Shown here: piece by piece, positions 23,400-35,732 of the stretch | Position numbering within the stretch: position 1 is the first letter of the stretch | Layout: every line of letters begins with the position of its first letter | Origin: Symbiodinium natans | Taxonomy: Eukaryota > Sar > Dinophyceae > Suessiales > Symbiodiniaceae | NCBI GenBank assembly: GCA_905221605.1 | Contig: CAJNDS010000582.1 | Span: 1-64,000, forward strand | Direction: 5' to 3' | Length of the DNA: 64,000 nt | Position numbers and translations under genes: made by a program | Notes under the pieces: model-generated | What the model was told of the DNA's origin: nothing | Databases searched by the model: none | Seen by the model: the letters and a program-made list of their open reading frames with translations, nothing else

Positions 23400-25186
23400 A
23401 GATCACTTCCTTATCCCCAAACCCCAAACCCCAAACCCCAAACCCAAAACCCAAAACCCAAAACACTAAACCCTAAGCCCTAGACCCTAAACCCTAAGCC
23501 GCAAAAGCCCAGGGGTACTTCGCCGCACCGCGCTTGCGCAGCGGCCGCCGCATGGGCATCGTGGTGGCACCCGCGGCTGATTTCAGCAGTGGGGGGGGGG
23601 GAGCCCGAAACCCTAAACTTTAAACCCTAAACCCTAAACCCTGGACCCTAAACCCTAAACCCGAAACCCTAAACCCTAAACAGTGAACTCTCTTCCCTCT
23701 CTTTCATAAATTAATTCAAGCTTGACTGACTTCGTGGTTCAAGTCGCCAAGGCTGCTCGGGAAAACCTGCACCCGAAACAAAGAGTTTAAGGGCTTGGTT
23801 GAGGGTTTAGGGTTTAGGGTTTAGGGTTTAGGGTTTAGGGTTTAGGGGTATGAGGGTTTAAGGCTTGGGGCTCCTAAGCCCTAGAGACCTTGAACCCCAG
23901 ACCTCCCAAAAACCAACTCGACCCAAGAGGGCCCTAAAACGGCGAGTCCCCTAAGCCCCAAATATTAACAAAAGAGGGAGCTTGAATATGAGGGGGTAGG
24001 GGGGGGGGCCCTAAACCCTGCACTTTCAAACCCCAAACCCTCAACCCGAAACCCTAAACCCGACGTACCATAAGGGGGAGGTGATGGCCAGTAGTGACGG
24101 GCTCTAGTCCCCTGGGCGCTCACTTGTCGGGAGTCCATGGACCTGTCTGCAACGCTTGAAGTGTTGCACTGAAGTTGTTTTCTGTTCGCGCCGGCCTCAG
24201 AAGTAGGGTTGGCGTCGCGTTGTTTTAGGCTCCAGGGTTCCTTCAGCGCCGCCCTCAGCAGCAGGAGTGTGCCGGGAGCTAGGTCTTCCATCTCTTAGCA
24301 CCCTTCTGAAGCGATTTGTGATTTCTCCTGTCTGACTCTGCGTCCCCCACGTCCCTGAGGGGGAGGTGACTAAGCCAATTTCACTGCCAGGTCGCCGAAG
24401 TTGGGGAGGCGGATGGCCGGCGCGCCGGCCGCAGCTGATTGTTTAGGGTTTAGAGTTTAGGGTGTAGGGTTTAGGGGTTTAGGGCTTGGGGTTTAGGGTT
24501 TAGGTAGGGTTTAGGAAAACCCCCAAATCCCTAAGCTAGGATTCCAAGCCTGGGGGGAGGCCCCACCCCTCGAAACCCTATCAAGCCCTAAACCTAAACC
24601 TCAAGCCCTAAACCCTAAACCCTAAACCCTAAATTCCAAGCCCTGAACCTAAACCTAGAGTGCTGGACTTGAACCCTGAACCCCAAACCCTAAAGCCTAA
24701 ACTCTAAAACCTAAACTCTAAATCCTCAGTCCCTAACACCTAAGACCTCAAAATATCTTGTTGACATTCACTTGTTGACATGTCACACGCGCCCCACCTT
24801 GAGACGATACTTATTAGCGGCGTGAACACACTGCACGAACTCTCTTGACGAGGAACCCCTAAAAGACCCTGTAGATCTAGCATTACAAGAGCGACCTTCT
24901 GAGTTTTCATCAGGAACTTTTGGCCGTACCTTGTGCTCACTCTTAGACATTAAGGTTTCGATGGCGAGGATATTATGTCAGGGGTGGGGCGAGTGAGCAC
25001 AGTTAATGTGTAAGCGAGTTTACGAACGTACGAAAGTAACTTGCGAGTGATCGAAGCGAACAAGTGAACGCAATATACCGGCGCATAATGGAAGTCTTAA
25101 ATGGCCGCGGAGATTATTATGAATAATTGAGTGTGAACGAAGAGAGCACAAGAACGCCCATGAAATAGTGCGAACTCTAAAAACCC

Positions 25187-25274
<88 letters not shown>

Positions 25275-25780
25275 ACCCTAAACCCTAAACCCTAAACCCT
25301 AAGCCCTAACCCTAAACCCTAAACCCAAACCCTAAACCCTAAACCCTAAACCCTAAGCCCCAAACCCCCCCCCCCCCCCCCCCCCGAAGCTCGGAGGCGC
25401 GCGGCGGATCACCTCGCCTTCCAGGGCTTCGAAGCGCTCCAAGTCGATCTCCGGGCAGGGAAGGGCCCTTTTTTTTGTGTTAGGGGTTAGGGTTTAGGGT
25501 TTAGGGTTTAGGGTTCAGGGTTTAGGGTTTAGGGTTTAGGGTTTAGGGTTGAGGGTTGAGGCTTTAGGGGCTTAGGGGTTTAGGGTTTAGGGTTTGGGGG
25601 TCTTGGGGTTTAGGGTCTAGGGGTTTAGGGTTTAGGGGTTCAGGGTTTTGGGTTGGTATGGGTTTAGGTTTTGGGTTTTGGGGCTTAGGGTTTAGGGCTT
25701 GGGCTGACGGTTTGGGCATGTCTAGGGTTGGGTGTTTCGGGTTTGGGGTTTAGTAGAGTTTAGGGTTTAGGGTCTACCTC
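23400..25780. repeat. Telomere-like tracts with unique spacers
   Basis: CCCCAAA (about 23407-23450), forward blocks 23455-23510 and 23605-23682, reverse 23805-23845 and 24440-24520, forward 24590-24740. A long CCCTCAA-then-CCCTAAA block at 25186-25365 ends in a poly-C run (about 25366-25385). Reverse block 25480-25770. The spacer 24745-25180 is unique; a 66-codon minus frame there has no domain. Confidence 0.88.
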
Positions 25781-26840
25781 GCATCATGCAACCCTGGCCA
25801 CAGTGGCGTAAGCCTTACGTGCATGTAACGTTCTCCTATTTCAACATAACAGCTGTATGCTTGTAAAAACCTAAACCCTAACCACACTAAGCCCTGAATC
25901 CCAAGCCCTAAGTACTGTAACAGCATTCTTTCTCTGGTGATTAAGGGTTTCCACATGTTGGTTTGTTTTTTTGTAGATGCATCGACTCATTTGTGGCTTA
26001 CGGTGGCTTGATCATGATTCGACTCATCTCTTTGTTTGTGGCTTAGTGGGTGGGGGAAAAAATTGAACTCGATAAGTACCGTCGAAGACGGAGACGGTAC
26101 CGGAGGTTTGGTGGGTGGTGGACCAACCCCTCAACCCTAAACCCTGTTTTTCAGATGTAAATGCACGCTCAAGCCCCCAGACCGCTCCATGTATTTGGAT
26201 CTGGGCGGTTCTCACGAGTGTTGGGCCCAAGTATAGGGTTAGGGTTTGGGGTTTGGGGTTTGGGGGTTTAGGGTTTTGGGTTTAAGGGCAACAAAGAAGC
26301 CTTCAGAGGGCCCTAAACCCTTAACCCTAAACCCTAAACCTAAACTCTCCACCCACCCCTAAAGCCTAAGCCAGAGAATGTGGCAGAAGCCACCGAACTC
26401 TGAACAGGCCGACCCTGCTCCACCAGACGAGAGCTCTGAGCAGGACTGGCCGGTGGCGGTGGGTGACTTGGGGTTAGGGTCTAGGGTTTAGGGCTTAGGG
26501 TTTAGGGTTCAGGGTTCAGGGATTGAACTCGGAGAGGAGGGTCTTAGACACCTGAAGCTTCGAAAACTCAGGAAACTTAACCCTAATCGCCGGCAGCCAT
26601 TTCGGACGTCCGCGCCACGCCCTTGTGGGAGTTGATCTGCAGTGTGGGCGGGCTTGGCGAACCATAAGGAATGTGCTAGAAAGTCCCATTCAGGGTTTAA
26701 GGTTTAGGGTTTAGGGTTTAGTAGGGATGTTCGATAGTACGTACGCCCGCAAGGAGTGGCTGTCAGACCTGCTCCCTGAGGCTCCGAGGGGGGCAGAATA
26801 GATTGGTCGGGGCGGTCTGTTTGCTGAACTTTCCCCGGTT
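25781..26840. other. Mostly unique DNA with short telomere-like tracts
   Basis: Short heptamer tracts near 26235-26285, 26310-26340, 26470-26520 and 26695-26722. Two inverted TTTGTGGCTTA(C/G)GTGG-type segments lie near 25990 and 26035. No coding or RNA gene recognised. Confidence 0.6.
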
Positions 26841-26844
26841 GAAA

Positions 26845-28250
26845 CCCTAAACCCTAAACCCTAAACCCTAAACCCTAAACCCTCAACCCTCAACCCTCAA
26901 CCCTAAACCCTAAACCCTAAACCCTAAACCCTAAACCCTAAACCCTAAACCCTAAACCCTAAACCCTAAACCCTAAACCCTAACCCTAAACCCTACACTC
27001 CAAACCCTAAGCCCTAAACACTAAACCCCAAACCCCAAACCCTAAACCCTAAACCCCAAACTCCAATCCCTAAACCCTAAACCCCAAAACCATTGGGTGT
27101 GCCATGGGAGCTTCGATCCCAAAGCCTTAAGCCCGAAAAACAAAGCGGGCATGCTTGGAGGTTCAGGGTCGTCGGTCTCTATGGAGGGTTTAGGGTTTAG
27201 GGTTTAGGGTTTGTATGCCCAAGTTTGTGCCGTTCCTTTGCCTGCGTTCGTGGCAGGGCAGAACTTGCATCGGGGACTTGGATTGGGGCGCCGGATCTCT
27301 GCACGAGACTAGGATGCCCAGTAGTAGGGTTTAGGGTTCAGGGTTTAGGTTCCCTTGTAAGCCCCTTGAAGCAGAGAAGGGCACCCTCTTTAATCTCCTA
27401 GGTTGCTGGGCAACGTAGGAGAAAGAAGGGGCTCAGGGCTGCTGGGGCAAGAAAAGTGCCATGCATCAACCCTGAACCCTACGCCCTTAACCGTAAACCC
27501 TAAACCCTAAACCCTGAACCCTGAACCCTGAACCCTAAGCCCTAAACCCCAAGCTGCAAGTCTTCGAACTTCAGGCTTCTTCAAGGCCCCTAGCAGCAAA
27601 GAAGGGCGAAGTATCAAAACCCAAAACCCTAAACCCTAAACCCTAAACCCAAAACCCAAAACCCAAAACCCAAAACCCCAAACCCTAAACCCTAAACCCT
27701 AAACCCTAAACCCTACCAAGCATGTATAGGTGGAGGCAGCCGTAGCCTTCCTGCGACAGAAGGCGGGGGTGCTTTCAACTGCCTCAGCCCTCCGAGTCCC
27801 TAAACCCTAAACCCTAAACCCTAAACCCTAAACCCTAAACCCTAAACCCTAAACCCTAAACCCTAAACCCTAAACCCCAAACCCTAAACCCTAAACCCTA
27901 AACCCTCAACCCTCAACCCTAAACCCTAAGCCACAGAACCCCTAAGTTCCTAACCCTTCTGCCTTCCACCCTGAGCTGAGCCCGAGGGCCCCCCAAGCCC
28001 CGAAGCCCAAAACCATCCTTTGCCGCACGCGGCTTAGGGTTCAGGGTTCAGGGTTTAGGGTTTAGGGTGTAGGGTGTAGGGTGTAGGGTTCAGCTTGCTT
28101 GACTATAGGACCCAGAGCCGGCCCTTACGCTTGTTCACAAGGGGTTTCGGTTACCTTCCTAAGCCCCTTTAAACCAGGAAGGGTACAACCCTAAACCCTA
28201 AACCCTAAACCCTAAACCCTAAACCCTAAACCCTAAACCAGAAACCCTAA
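26845..28250. repeat. Telomere-like tracts
   Basis: Forward blocks at 26845-27090 (with a CCCTCAA sub-block near 26880), 27475-27550, 27620-27715, 27800-27930 and 28188-28250. Reverse blocks at 27186-27212 and 28030-28090, the latter with GTGTAGG variants. Spacers are unique and lack recognised genes. Confidence 0.92.
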
Positions 28251-28634
28251 ACCCTTTATTCCTAGGCTGCTCTGGTGTCTGGTTTATGCAGGGAGTTGAG
28301 GGTTTCGGGCCTTGAGACGTTTGGGGCCTGGACCTTCTTCTTCTTGGCGCACCCGGGGTAATCCTAAACATGTAGACTCCCTTGAAACTCATTTGTTTTT
28401 AAGAAATCCCCCGGTCTGTTTTTAGGGCTTTGGAGTTTTCAGCGTGCTTTTTTTTTTTCTTTGTTTTTTTTCTGGTTCTCAGTAGGGAATAGGGAATATG
28501 GTGCCTGATGACTTCTATCTCCCGTACGTTTTGCAGGAACTGCTGAAGTTGCCCATTTGAGCCAATTTCGGGGTACTTAGATGTAGGGATGGAAGTAAGG
28601 CAACCGATATGTTACCCTAAACCCTAAATCCTAA

Positions 28635-28895
28635 ACCTCTCTTTCATGATATACATAAACCTTAATGGCCCCAATGGGCGGCAAACTTTGCCCACGAACC
28701 AGGCAAATGCCCAGGAATCAGGCAAATTTGCCTAACTCGTGGGCATTTTTGCCTGGTTCGTGGGCAAAATTTGCCTGCTTCGTGGGCATTTTTGCCTGGT
28801 CCGCGGGCAAAATTTGCCTGCTTCGGGCATGTGCTGGTTCGTGGGAAATATGCCAGCTTCGTGGGCATTTGCCTGGTTCGTGGGCTGCCACTGCC
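28635..28895 (+). repeat. Dispersed repeat D3 with tandem/inverted GCCCACGAACCAGGCA motif
   Basis: Opens with AACCTCTCTTTCATG, then units built on TGCCCACGAACCAGGCAAA and its inverse TTTGCCTGGTTCGTGGGCA, so the block folds on itself (28690-28730 against 28735-28890). About seven inverse units are present. The opening and the GCCCACGAAC units recur inverted at 58930-59090. Confidence 0.7.
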
Positions 28896-28985
28896 GTTTT
28901 TGCCTTGTTCCCCTCACCCTCCCCCAACCCCAACCCCCCGCCCTTTCTAGGATGCAGCACCTAGGTTTTGCGGTTCAGGGCCCAT

Positions 28986-29083
28986 TGAGTGAACTTTGTG
29001 TTTTCTTAATGTTATGGGATTCGTTGGGTGGGTGGGTATTTTCCTGTCGCTTGACAAGTGAAAGCTCGAGCATGTGTTGCTGA
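28986..29083 (+). repeat. Dispersed repeat D4, copy 1
   Basis: GAGTGAACTTTGTGTTTTC, TTAATGTTATGGG, a GGGT run, then CTTGACAAGTGAA and GTTGCTGAA. The same order of segments occurs at 59762-59905 with an expanded GGGT run. Confidence 0.7.
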
Positions 29084-31902
29084 ACCCTAAACCTCAAACC
29101 CTAAACCCTAAACCCTAAACCCTAAGCCCTGAACCCTAAACCCTACACCCTAAACCCTACACCCTAAACCCTAAACCCCAACCTCCAAAAAGTCGTCTCG
29201 CGCAGGGCTGCGCCCGCTTCGGCGGGCTCGGCTTCGGCCGCGGGGGTCGGGTTCCCCCACCCCCTGGGTTTGGGGTTTAGGGCAAGGGTTTAGGGTTTAG
29301 GGTTTAGGGTTTGGGGTTTGGGGTTTGGGGTTCGGGGTTTGGGGTTTAGGGTTTTGGGGGGTTTTTGTTTCGGGTTTAGGGTTTAGGGTTAGGGGTTTAG
29401 GGTTGTCGGGCCTTCCCATGGCACCTGCCGGGACTTGGGGCTCTTGGGCCTTTAGGGGTTGAGGGATTAGGGATTTGGGCTTTGGGGGTTTGGACCCTGT
29501 TCGTGGTTTAGGGTTTCAAGGTTAGAGGTTGACGGTTTAAGGGTTTAGGATTAGGGTTTGGGGTTGAGGGTTGAGGGTTGAGGAGTTGAGGCGCTGGGGG
29601 TTTGTTCAGGGGATCTGGGTTTAGGGGTTCAAGAGGTTTCTAGGCATCCAGCGCTCGCGGGAACCCTTCGGCTTAGACACATTGTGCGTGGGGCGCCGCT
29701 GGACGGCCCAGAGCGGGCTGCGTGCGCCCGCCGTGTTTTTGCACAGGCCCCAACGCAATACCCCGAGGAAGGCAAGGCCTCGTAATTAACCCCAAAAAGC
29801 CCAAGCCCCAAACCCCAAAACTCCCTAGTCTTATTTCCCCGACGCATGCAGACTCTCTTAAAACCCCAAGAGCACCTTAAACCCTAAGCCCTAAAACCCT
29901 AAACCCTAAACTAGCACTAAACCCTAACCCCAATCTCTTTGGCGCGGCAGGTATCGATCTCTGCCGCCCTGATGGTGGTCAAGAAGGCCCTCTGGACCAC
30001 CTGGACAAACCCTGAAGCTCACCCCAAAGCCCTCAAACCCTGAAGGTGTGTTGTGTAGAAAAACCCTACAAACCTTAAAAACGCCTTACAAACCCTTAAA
30101 ATTCTAGAAGCCCTAGAAGCCCCAAAAGCCCCAACAAGTTGCCAGAGGATCTCATTCGGTTTCAGGGAGTCTTGTGAGATTGGCATTTGTGGGATTGTTC
30201 GGCTTGATATGCTTAGGGTTTAGGGTTGCGGGTTTAGGGTTTTAGTTTAGGGTTTGTGTGTCTAGGCAACAGCTGTTTCCGTGTGACTCTCCACGAGCTG
30301 TCTCTTGCTGAGACTCTTCTTTCTCACATGTGTCTTTACCCCCCCCAAAGTTGGGGTAGCCCTTACCCCAACACCCTGAGCCCTAAACCCCAAAGACCCC
30401 CAAAATGCTCGAGTTTTGAAAAACTTATTCATGTTGCTTAAGTTGCGAAAGATTCTCCTCCAGTGACCGAAGTCCCTAAAATCGGGTTTCGTGTGCAGGG
30501 TTTAGGGTTTAGGGTTTGGGGTTTAGGGTTTAGGGTTTAGGGTACAAGGCCCTCAGAATGGTCAAGCATGTAGACCCAAGCCGCAAGCATCCCAACTCTG
30601 ACCTCTCCTGCTCTACCGCTACCTGGGTCTTTGTTGAAGGTTCAGGGTTTAGGGTTTAGCGGGCTTTACTTTTTTAATGGGTTATGAAACCTCGATAAAG
30701 CACAAGCATGACCAGCTTAAGTAAAGTACAAGCTCCAAACCGAAGGCTGTTGTAGCTGCGCCGGTCGATGGCTCATGCAAATGCGAGTCCGAAAATGTAG
30801 GTGCCTGTTTCGTAACATAACAAAGGTATTTTGGGTTTAGGGGCTGGGTTTCAGGGTTTAGGGTTAGATTCCTTGTTTCCATTATAGCTACACAGCATGC
30901 GTGGATAATGACGGCTTTGTTGTGGGCCCCTGTGATGGAGTGGGTGTAACCTGAAGCGAAATCTAAAGGAGGCTGTTGGTGCCTCTCTGCCCCTGCCCGA
31001 ATTCTTTCTGTCTTTTGTGGTGTAGGCTGGGACCTACCCTAAGCCCTAAGCCGCAAGCCCCAAGCCCTAAGCCCTAAGCCCTAAGCCCTAGGCCCTAGGC
31101 CCTAGGCCCTAAGCCCTAAGCCCTAAGCCCGAAACCCGAAACCCGAAACCCCAAACCCTAAACCCCAAACCCTAAACCCTACCGACATACAAAGTGCGCG
31201 AACCCTAAGTCCTGGAGCGGGGAGAGCTGCACTTCACGCCACCTGAACATAGTGTCAGGTTGCCGAAGGCCGCATGGGGTTGCTGCTCTTGTCCGTAGTG
31301 GAACTGAGGAAGGTGATCGGGTTGAGGGTTGAGGGTTTAGGGCTGAGGGTTTAGGGTTTAGGGTTTAGGGTCAGTCGGGGCCAAGGGTTTTAGGGTCGAG
31401 CCTTGGCTGGCCGTTTAAGGCTCATGGAATTTCGATTGAGTTGTTTGTTCCCTACCCCCTCCGACCCCCTCCGACCCTCTCCGACCCCCTCCTACCCCCC
31501 CAACCCCTTCCCCCTGAGTTTGTGCCACCTCCGCCTGCTTATTGTTAGAGCTTGAAGACTGTGTGCCTGTATCGTTTGGCAGAGTGACGGCCTCAAGAGG
31601 TGTCTCGAATCCGTAGCCGCTTTTTCCCCACCCTTGGTAGGAAGCCGTGAAAAGTTGAACTTAGCTGCTTCGTTGGGTCTCCTGGGCGGGTGGGTCTCCT
31701 ACCCCAATGACGAGCGCAGAGTATCCCAGGAGTGCACGCCCCCAAAGACGACTCCACAGAGAGTCCCTGGAGTGACTGCCACCCGCAGAGAATTCTGCAG
31801 AAGCGGCCGTGTCCTTGTGTATACGAAAAACCTTTCGAGACCTGTCCCTACGCCCGAGACCTGACACCTAAACCCGAAATGCGTCAAAACAAGACCCTAA
31901 AC

Positions 31903-31995
31903 TTGGGATGTTCCAACAGTCCTTAATCGGGATTACAGTACCCCTTACTATAAATCCCTACTAAGGATTGTCACTATAAGGGGGGGCCATCCCAA
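31903..31995 (+). mobile_element. MITE-like element, family M1, copy C
   Basis: About 93 bp. TTGGGATGTTCC at the left, CATCCCAA at the right. Inner AACAGTCCTTAAT and CTAAGGATTGTCACTATAAGG arms correspond to copies A and B. The left arm has lost the run of Cs. Confidence 0.75.
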
Positions 31996-32113
31996 CCCTA
32001 GATTCGTCTGTTCCGGCAAGACGCTGAAGCGCCCCGCAAGTTCCGCGGCTGCGCCGGCCGCGACGAAGTTCACGCCGCAGGGGGCGAAGGTGTTGAGGGT
32101 TGAGGGTTGAGGG

Positions 32114-32210
32114 TTGGGATGTTCTTCCTTATCTAAAAAAGGGATTTTCGCAGGGGGCACTAGAGTCCTTGTCAAGGACTGCTAGTATAAGGGGGGGGAG
32201 AGCATCCCAA
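32114..32210 (+). mobile_element. MITE-like element, family M1, copy D
   Basis: About 97 bp, only 118 bp from copy C. TTGGGATGTTC at the left, GCATCCCAA at the right. CAAGGACTGCTAGTATAAGG matches the right inner arm of the family. Confidence 0.72.
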
Positions 32211-32991
32211 GTTGAGGGTTTACGAATCCATGGAGCCAGAAGCATGTTTGCTTTTGAACTTCAGGCCCCGCTGTGCTGGATGCTGGCGACTGTTGGAGGT
32301 TTCGTATTGAGGGCTTTGTTAGGAGGCTTATGCTTGTATTCAACATGCCACTCCACGGGCAAGCCAGGCGTTGCAAGGTTTTTTTGGACGTTCACGCATC
32401 TTGCGTTTGATGTCCCTCGGTGTCCTGGCCAGCCATGAAGATCAGAATCACAAGCACTAAGCCTGCTTGGAGGTATAGGGGTGCTTACAAGCCGGTTATA
32501 AGTCAGCCAACCTATACGGACCCTAAACCCATTCTCATCACCGCTTGCTTGCGATTGCCTGGTGGCTCGGCGCCCCCCAAATTTCCCCAAATTCCCTTAA
32601 ACCACCTCAAACCCTAAACCCTAAACCCTGAACCCTAAATCCGAAATAACCCTTAACCTCTAAACCCTAAACCCCAAACCCAAACCTTAAACGTAGAGCC
32701 GTAAACCCTAAACCCTAAACAACCCCAAGACCCAAAATCATTCGGACTTTTCAGGAGAAGTGGGTGAAGGGCAACCTCGAAGTGACCCACTGCGCCGCCT
32801 GGACGATGTTGTGGGGTTTAGGGCTTAGGGTTTGTAGGGTTTAGGGTGCAGGGTTTAGGGTTTGAGAAATAAGTACCCATGAATCTCCAAGTAACCCTAA
32901 ACCCTAAACCCTAAACCCTAAACCCTAAGCCCTCAACCCTAAACCCTAAACCCTAAACCCTATGACGCACACAAAGCACACCAACAGACAG

Positions 32992-33039
32992 ACACACACA
33001 CACACACACACACCCACCACACACACACACACACACACC

Positions 33040-33082
<43 letters not shown>
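32992..33082. repeat. CA dinucleotide microsatellite
   Basis: (AC)n with occasional CCC and CGC interruptions, ending at the assembly gap. Confidence 0.95.
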
Positions 33083-33182
33083 NNNNNNNNNNNNNNNNNN
33101 NNNNNNNNNNNNNNNNNNNNNNNNNNNNNNNNNNNNNNNNNNNNNNNNNNNNNNNNNNNNNNNNNNNNNNNNNNNNNNNNNN
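33083..33182. other. Assembly gap (100 N)
   Basis: Exactly 100 N between CA-rich repeat ends: a conventional scaffold gap inside the repeat, so true array length is unknown. Confidence 0.99.
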
Positions 33183-34620
33183 ACACACCAACACACCAAC
33201 ACACCAACACACCAACACACCAACACACCAACACACCAACACACCAACACACCAACACACCAACACACCAACCCACCAACCAACACACCAACCCACCAAC
33301 CAACACACCAACACACCAACCAACACACCAACACACCAACCAACACACCAACCAACACACCAACCAACACACCAACCAACACACCAACCAACACACCAAC
33401 CAACACACCAACCAACACACCAACCAACACACCAACCAACACACCAACCAACACACCAACCAACACACCAACCAACACACCAACCAACACCCCAACCAAC
33501 ACACCAACCAACACACCAACCAACACACCAACCAACACACCAACCAACACACCAACCAACACACCAACCAACACACCAACCAACACACCAAGACACACAC
33601 CAAGACACACACCAACACACACACACCAACACACACACACCAACACACACACCAACAAACACACCAACACACACACCAACACACACACCAACACACACAC
33701 CAACAAACACACCAACACACCAACACACCAACACACCAACACACCAACACACCAACACACCAACACACCAACACACCAACACACCAACACACCAACACAC
33801 CAACACACCAACACACCAACACACCAACACACCAACACACCAACACCCCAACACCCCAACACACCAACACACCAACACACCAACACACCAACACACCAAC
33901 ACACCAACACACCAACACACCAACACACCAACACACCAACACACCAACACACCAACACACCAGCACACCAACACACCAACACACCAACACACCAACACAC
34001 CAACACACCAACACACCAACACACCAACGCACCAACACACCAACACACCAACACACCAACACACCAACACACCAACACACCAACACACCAACACACCAAC
34101 ACACCAACACACCAACACACCAACACACCAACACACCAACACACCAACACACCAACACACCAAAACACCAACACACCAACACACCAACACACCAACACAC
34201 CAACACACCAACACACCAACACACCAACACACCAACACACCAACACACCACCACACCAACACACCAACACACCAACACACCAACACACCAACACACCAAC
34301 ACACCAACACACCAACACACCAACACACCAACACACCAACACACCAACACACCAACACACCAACACACCAACACACCAACACACCAACACCCCAACACAC
34401 CAACACACCAACACACCAACACACCCAACACCCCAACACCCCAACACACCCAACACCCCAACACCCCAACACCCCAACACCCCAACACCCCAACCCCCAA
34501 CACCCAACACCCAACACCCCACACCCCACACCCCAACACCCCAACACCCCAAACACCCCACACCCCAACACCCCAACAACCCAACACCCCACACCCAACC
34601 CCCAACACACACACACGACA
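33183..34620. repeat. CAACACAC minisatellite array
   Basis: The CAACACAC octamer dominates (33183-33270 and about 33712-34420). A sub-block of 12-mers (CAACCAACACAC) occupies 33280-33590, CA-extended units 33590-33710, and CAACACCC units 34420-34600. All six frames are open because the unit is stop-free, giving 580-620 codon frames that are not genes. Confidence 0.97.
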
Positions 34621-34746
34621 CACCGGACACACACACACATACCAGACACGACACAGGAGACACAGACACAGAACAGACACAGACACAGACACAGGGACAC
34701 AGACACATGACACACAGACACAAGACACAGACACAGACACGACACA

Positions 34747-34820
<74 letters not shown>
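34621..34820. repeat. ACACAG/CA microsatellite
   Basis: ACACAGAC-type units followed by an uninterrupted CA run (about 34749-34815). Confidence 0.95.
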
Positions 34821-34829
34821 ACCATCCCC

Positions 34830-35530
34830 TCGCTAGGGTTTAGGGTTTAGGGTTTCGGGTTTAGGGTTTAGGGTTTAGGGTTTAATAGGGTTTAGGGTTT
34901 GTGGTTTGGGGTTTAGGGCTTGAGTTTTGGGGCTTTTTGACTCAGGGCTTATGAGCTTTGGGGTTAGGGTTTAGGGCTCGTGGTTTTAGGCTTCATTTAG
35001 AAGTTTAGGACGTATGGTTTCGGGTTTGAGGTTTTAGTGCATAACGCTGTGGTTTAGGGTTTAGGGAGTTTAGGGCTTGGGATTTCGGGCCTAAGTTCAG
35101 GCATTGACGGTTTAGCAGGGTTTTTGTCTGTTCAGGGTTTTTCGGGGCTTTAGGGCTCTCGGGGTTTGGGCGTTTTAGGCCTTTCGCGTGAATTCCAGTG
35201 CCGTGGCATCTTTAATGGGGGTCGTTGTTGCATTCCTTTTGGGTTTCAGGCCTTGTTGCAGGCGAAGCGAACCGTTTCATGTCAGAAGAGCCCTAAACCT
35301 CCAAACCTCTAGACCTTCATCCCAAAACCCTAAACCCTAAACCCTAAACCTTAAACCCTAAACCCTAAACCCTAAACCCTAAACCCTAAACCTGAAGCCC
35401 CTAACCCGCAGCCCGCAGCCCTGAGCCCTAAGCCCTAAACCCTAAACCCACAGTCGAAGCCTGGCCCCCAAAACCCAAACCTAAAACATTACAAACCCCG
35501 AACCCCCCCCCCCCCCCCCCCCCCCCCCAG
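34830..35530. repeat. Telomere-like tracts and poly-C run
   Basis: TTTAGGG-type block 34836-34920, degenerate reverse heptamers to about 35070, CCCTAAA-type 35325-35450, and a poly-C run at 35505-35528. Confidence 0.88.
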
Positions 35531-35732
35531 CCAAATTATGCCGGCGAAGACCCCAAACAGTAAGATTGTAGACCAAGGGAAAGCGGCATGAAACAATAAC
35601 GCGACGCGTAGAACTCGGCAGGCCGAGTTTACAATCAGAAAAATTGGGCTCAGTATGGAGGCGTGGGTTTCAGGCTTCTCTTTGGAGCTGCCATGGGTCG
35701 GAACAACCCTTTCCCAATCCAAACGAGGGATT

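Larger units (their letters stand above)
29084..32990. repeat. Telomere-like tracts with unique spacers
   Basis: Forward 29084-29180; reverse 29265-29400; forward 29878-29930; reverse 30205-30255 and 30497-30542. A CCCTAAG/CCCTAGG block lies at 31036-31185. Reverse 31320-31370; forward 32605-32720 and 32890-32960. Spacers of more than 300 bp (29410-29870, 30550-31030, 31380-31900) contain open frames without recognisable domains. Confidence 0.85.

Noticed and set aside
31634-31864. 76-codon plus frame
   Set aside because: No ATG start; overlapping minus frames are equally open; a short internal repeat (CAGAGxxTCCCxGGAGTG) explains the openness.
32100-32438. 112-codon frame with hydrophobic segment
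   Set aside because: It overlaps MITE-like copy D, lacks an ATG at its start and has no domain; hydrophobicity alone is weak evidence.
32946-34825. Frames of about 580-620 codons on both strands through the CA/CAACACAC array
   Set aside because: The repeat unit has no stop in any frame and the frames cross a 100-N gap; the translation is a two- to four-residue repeat.
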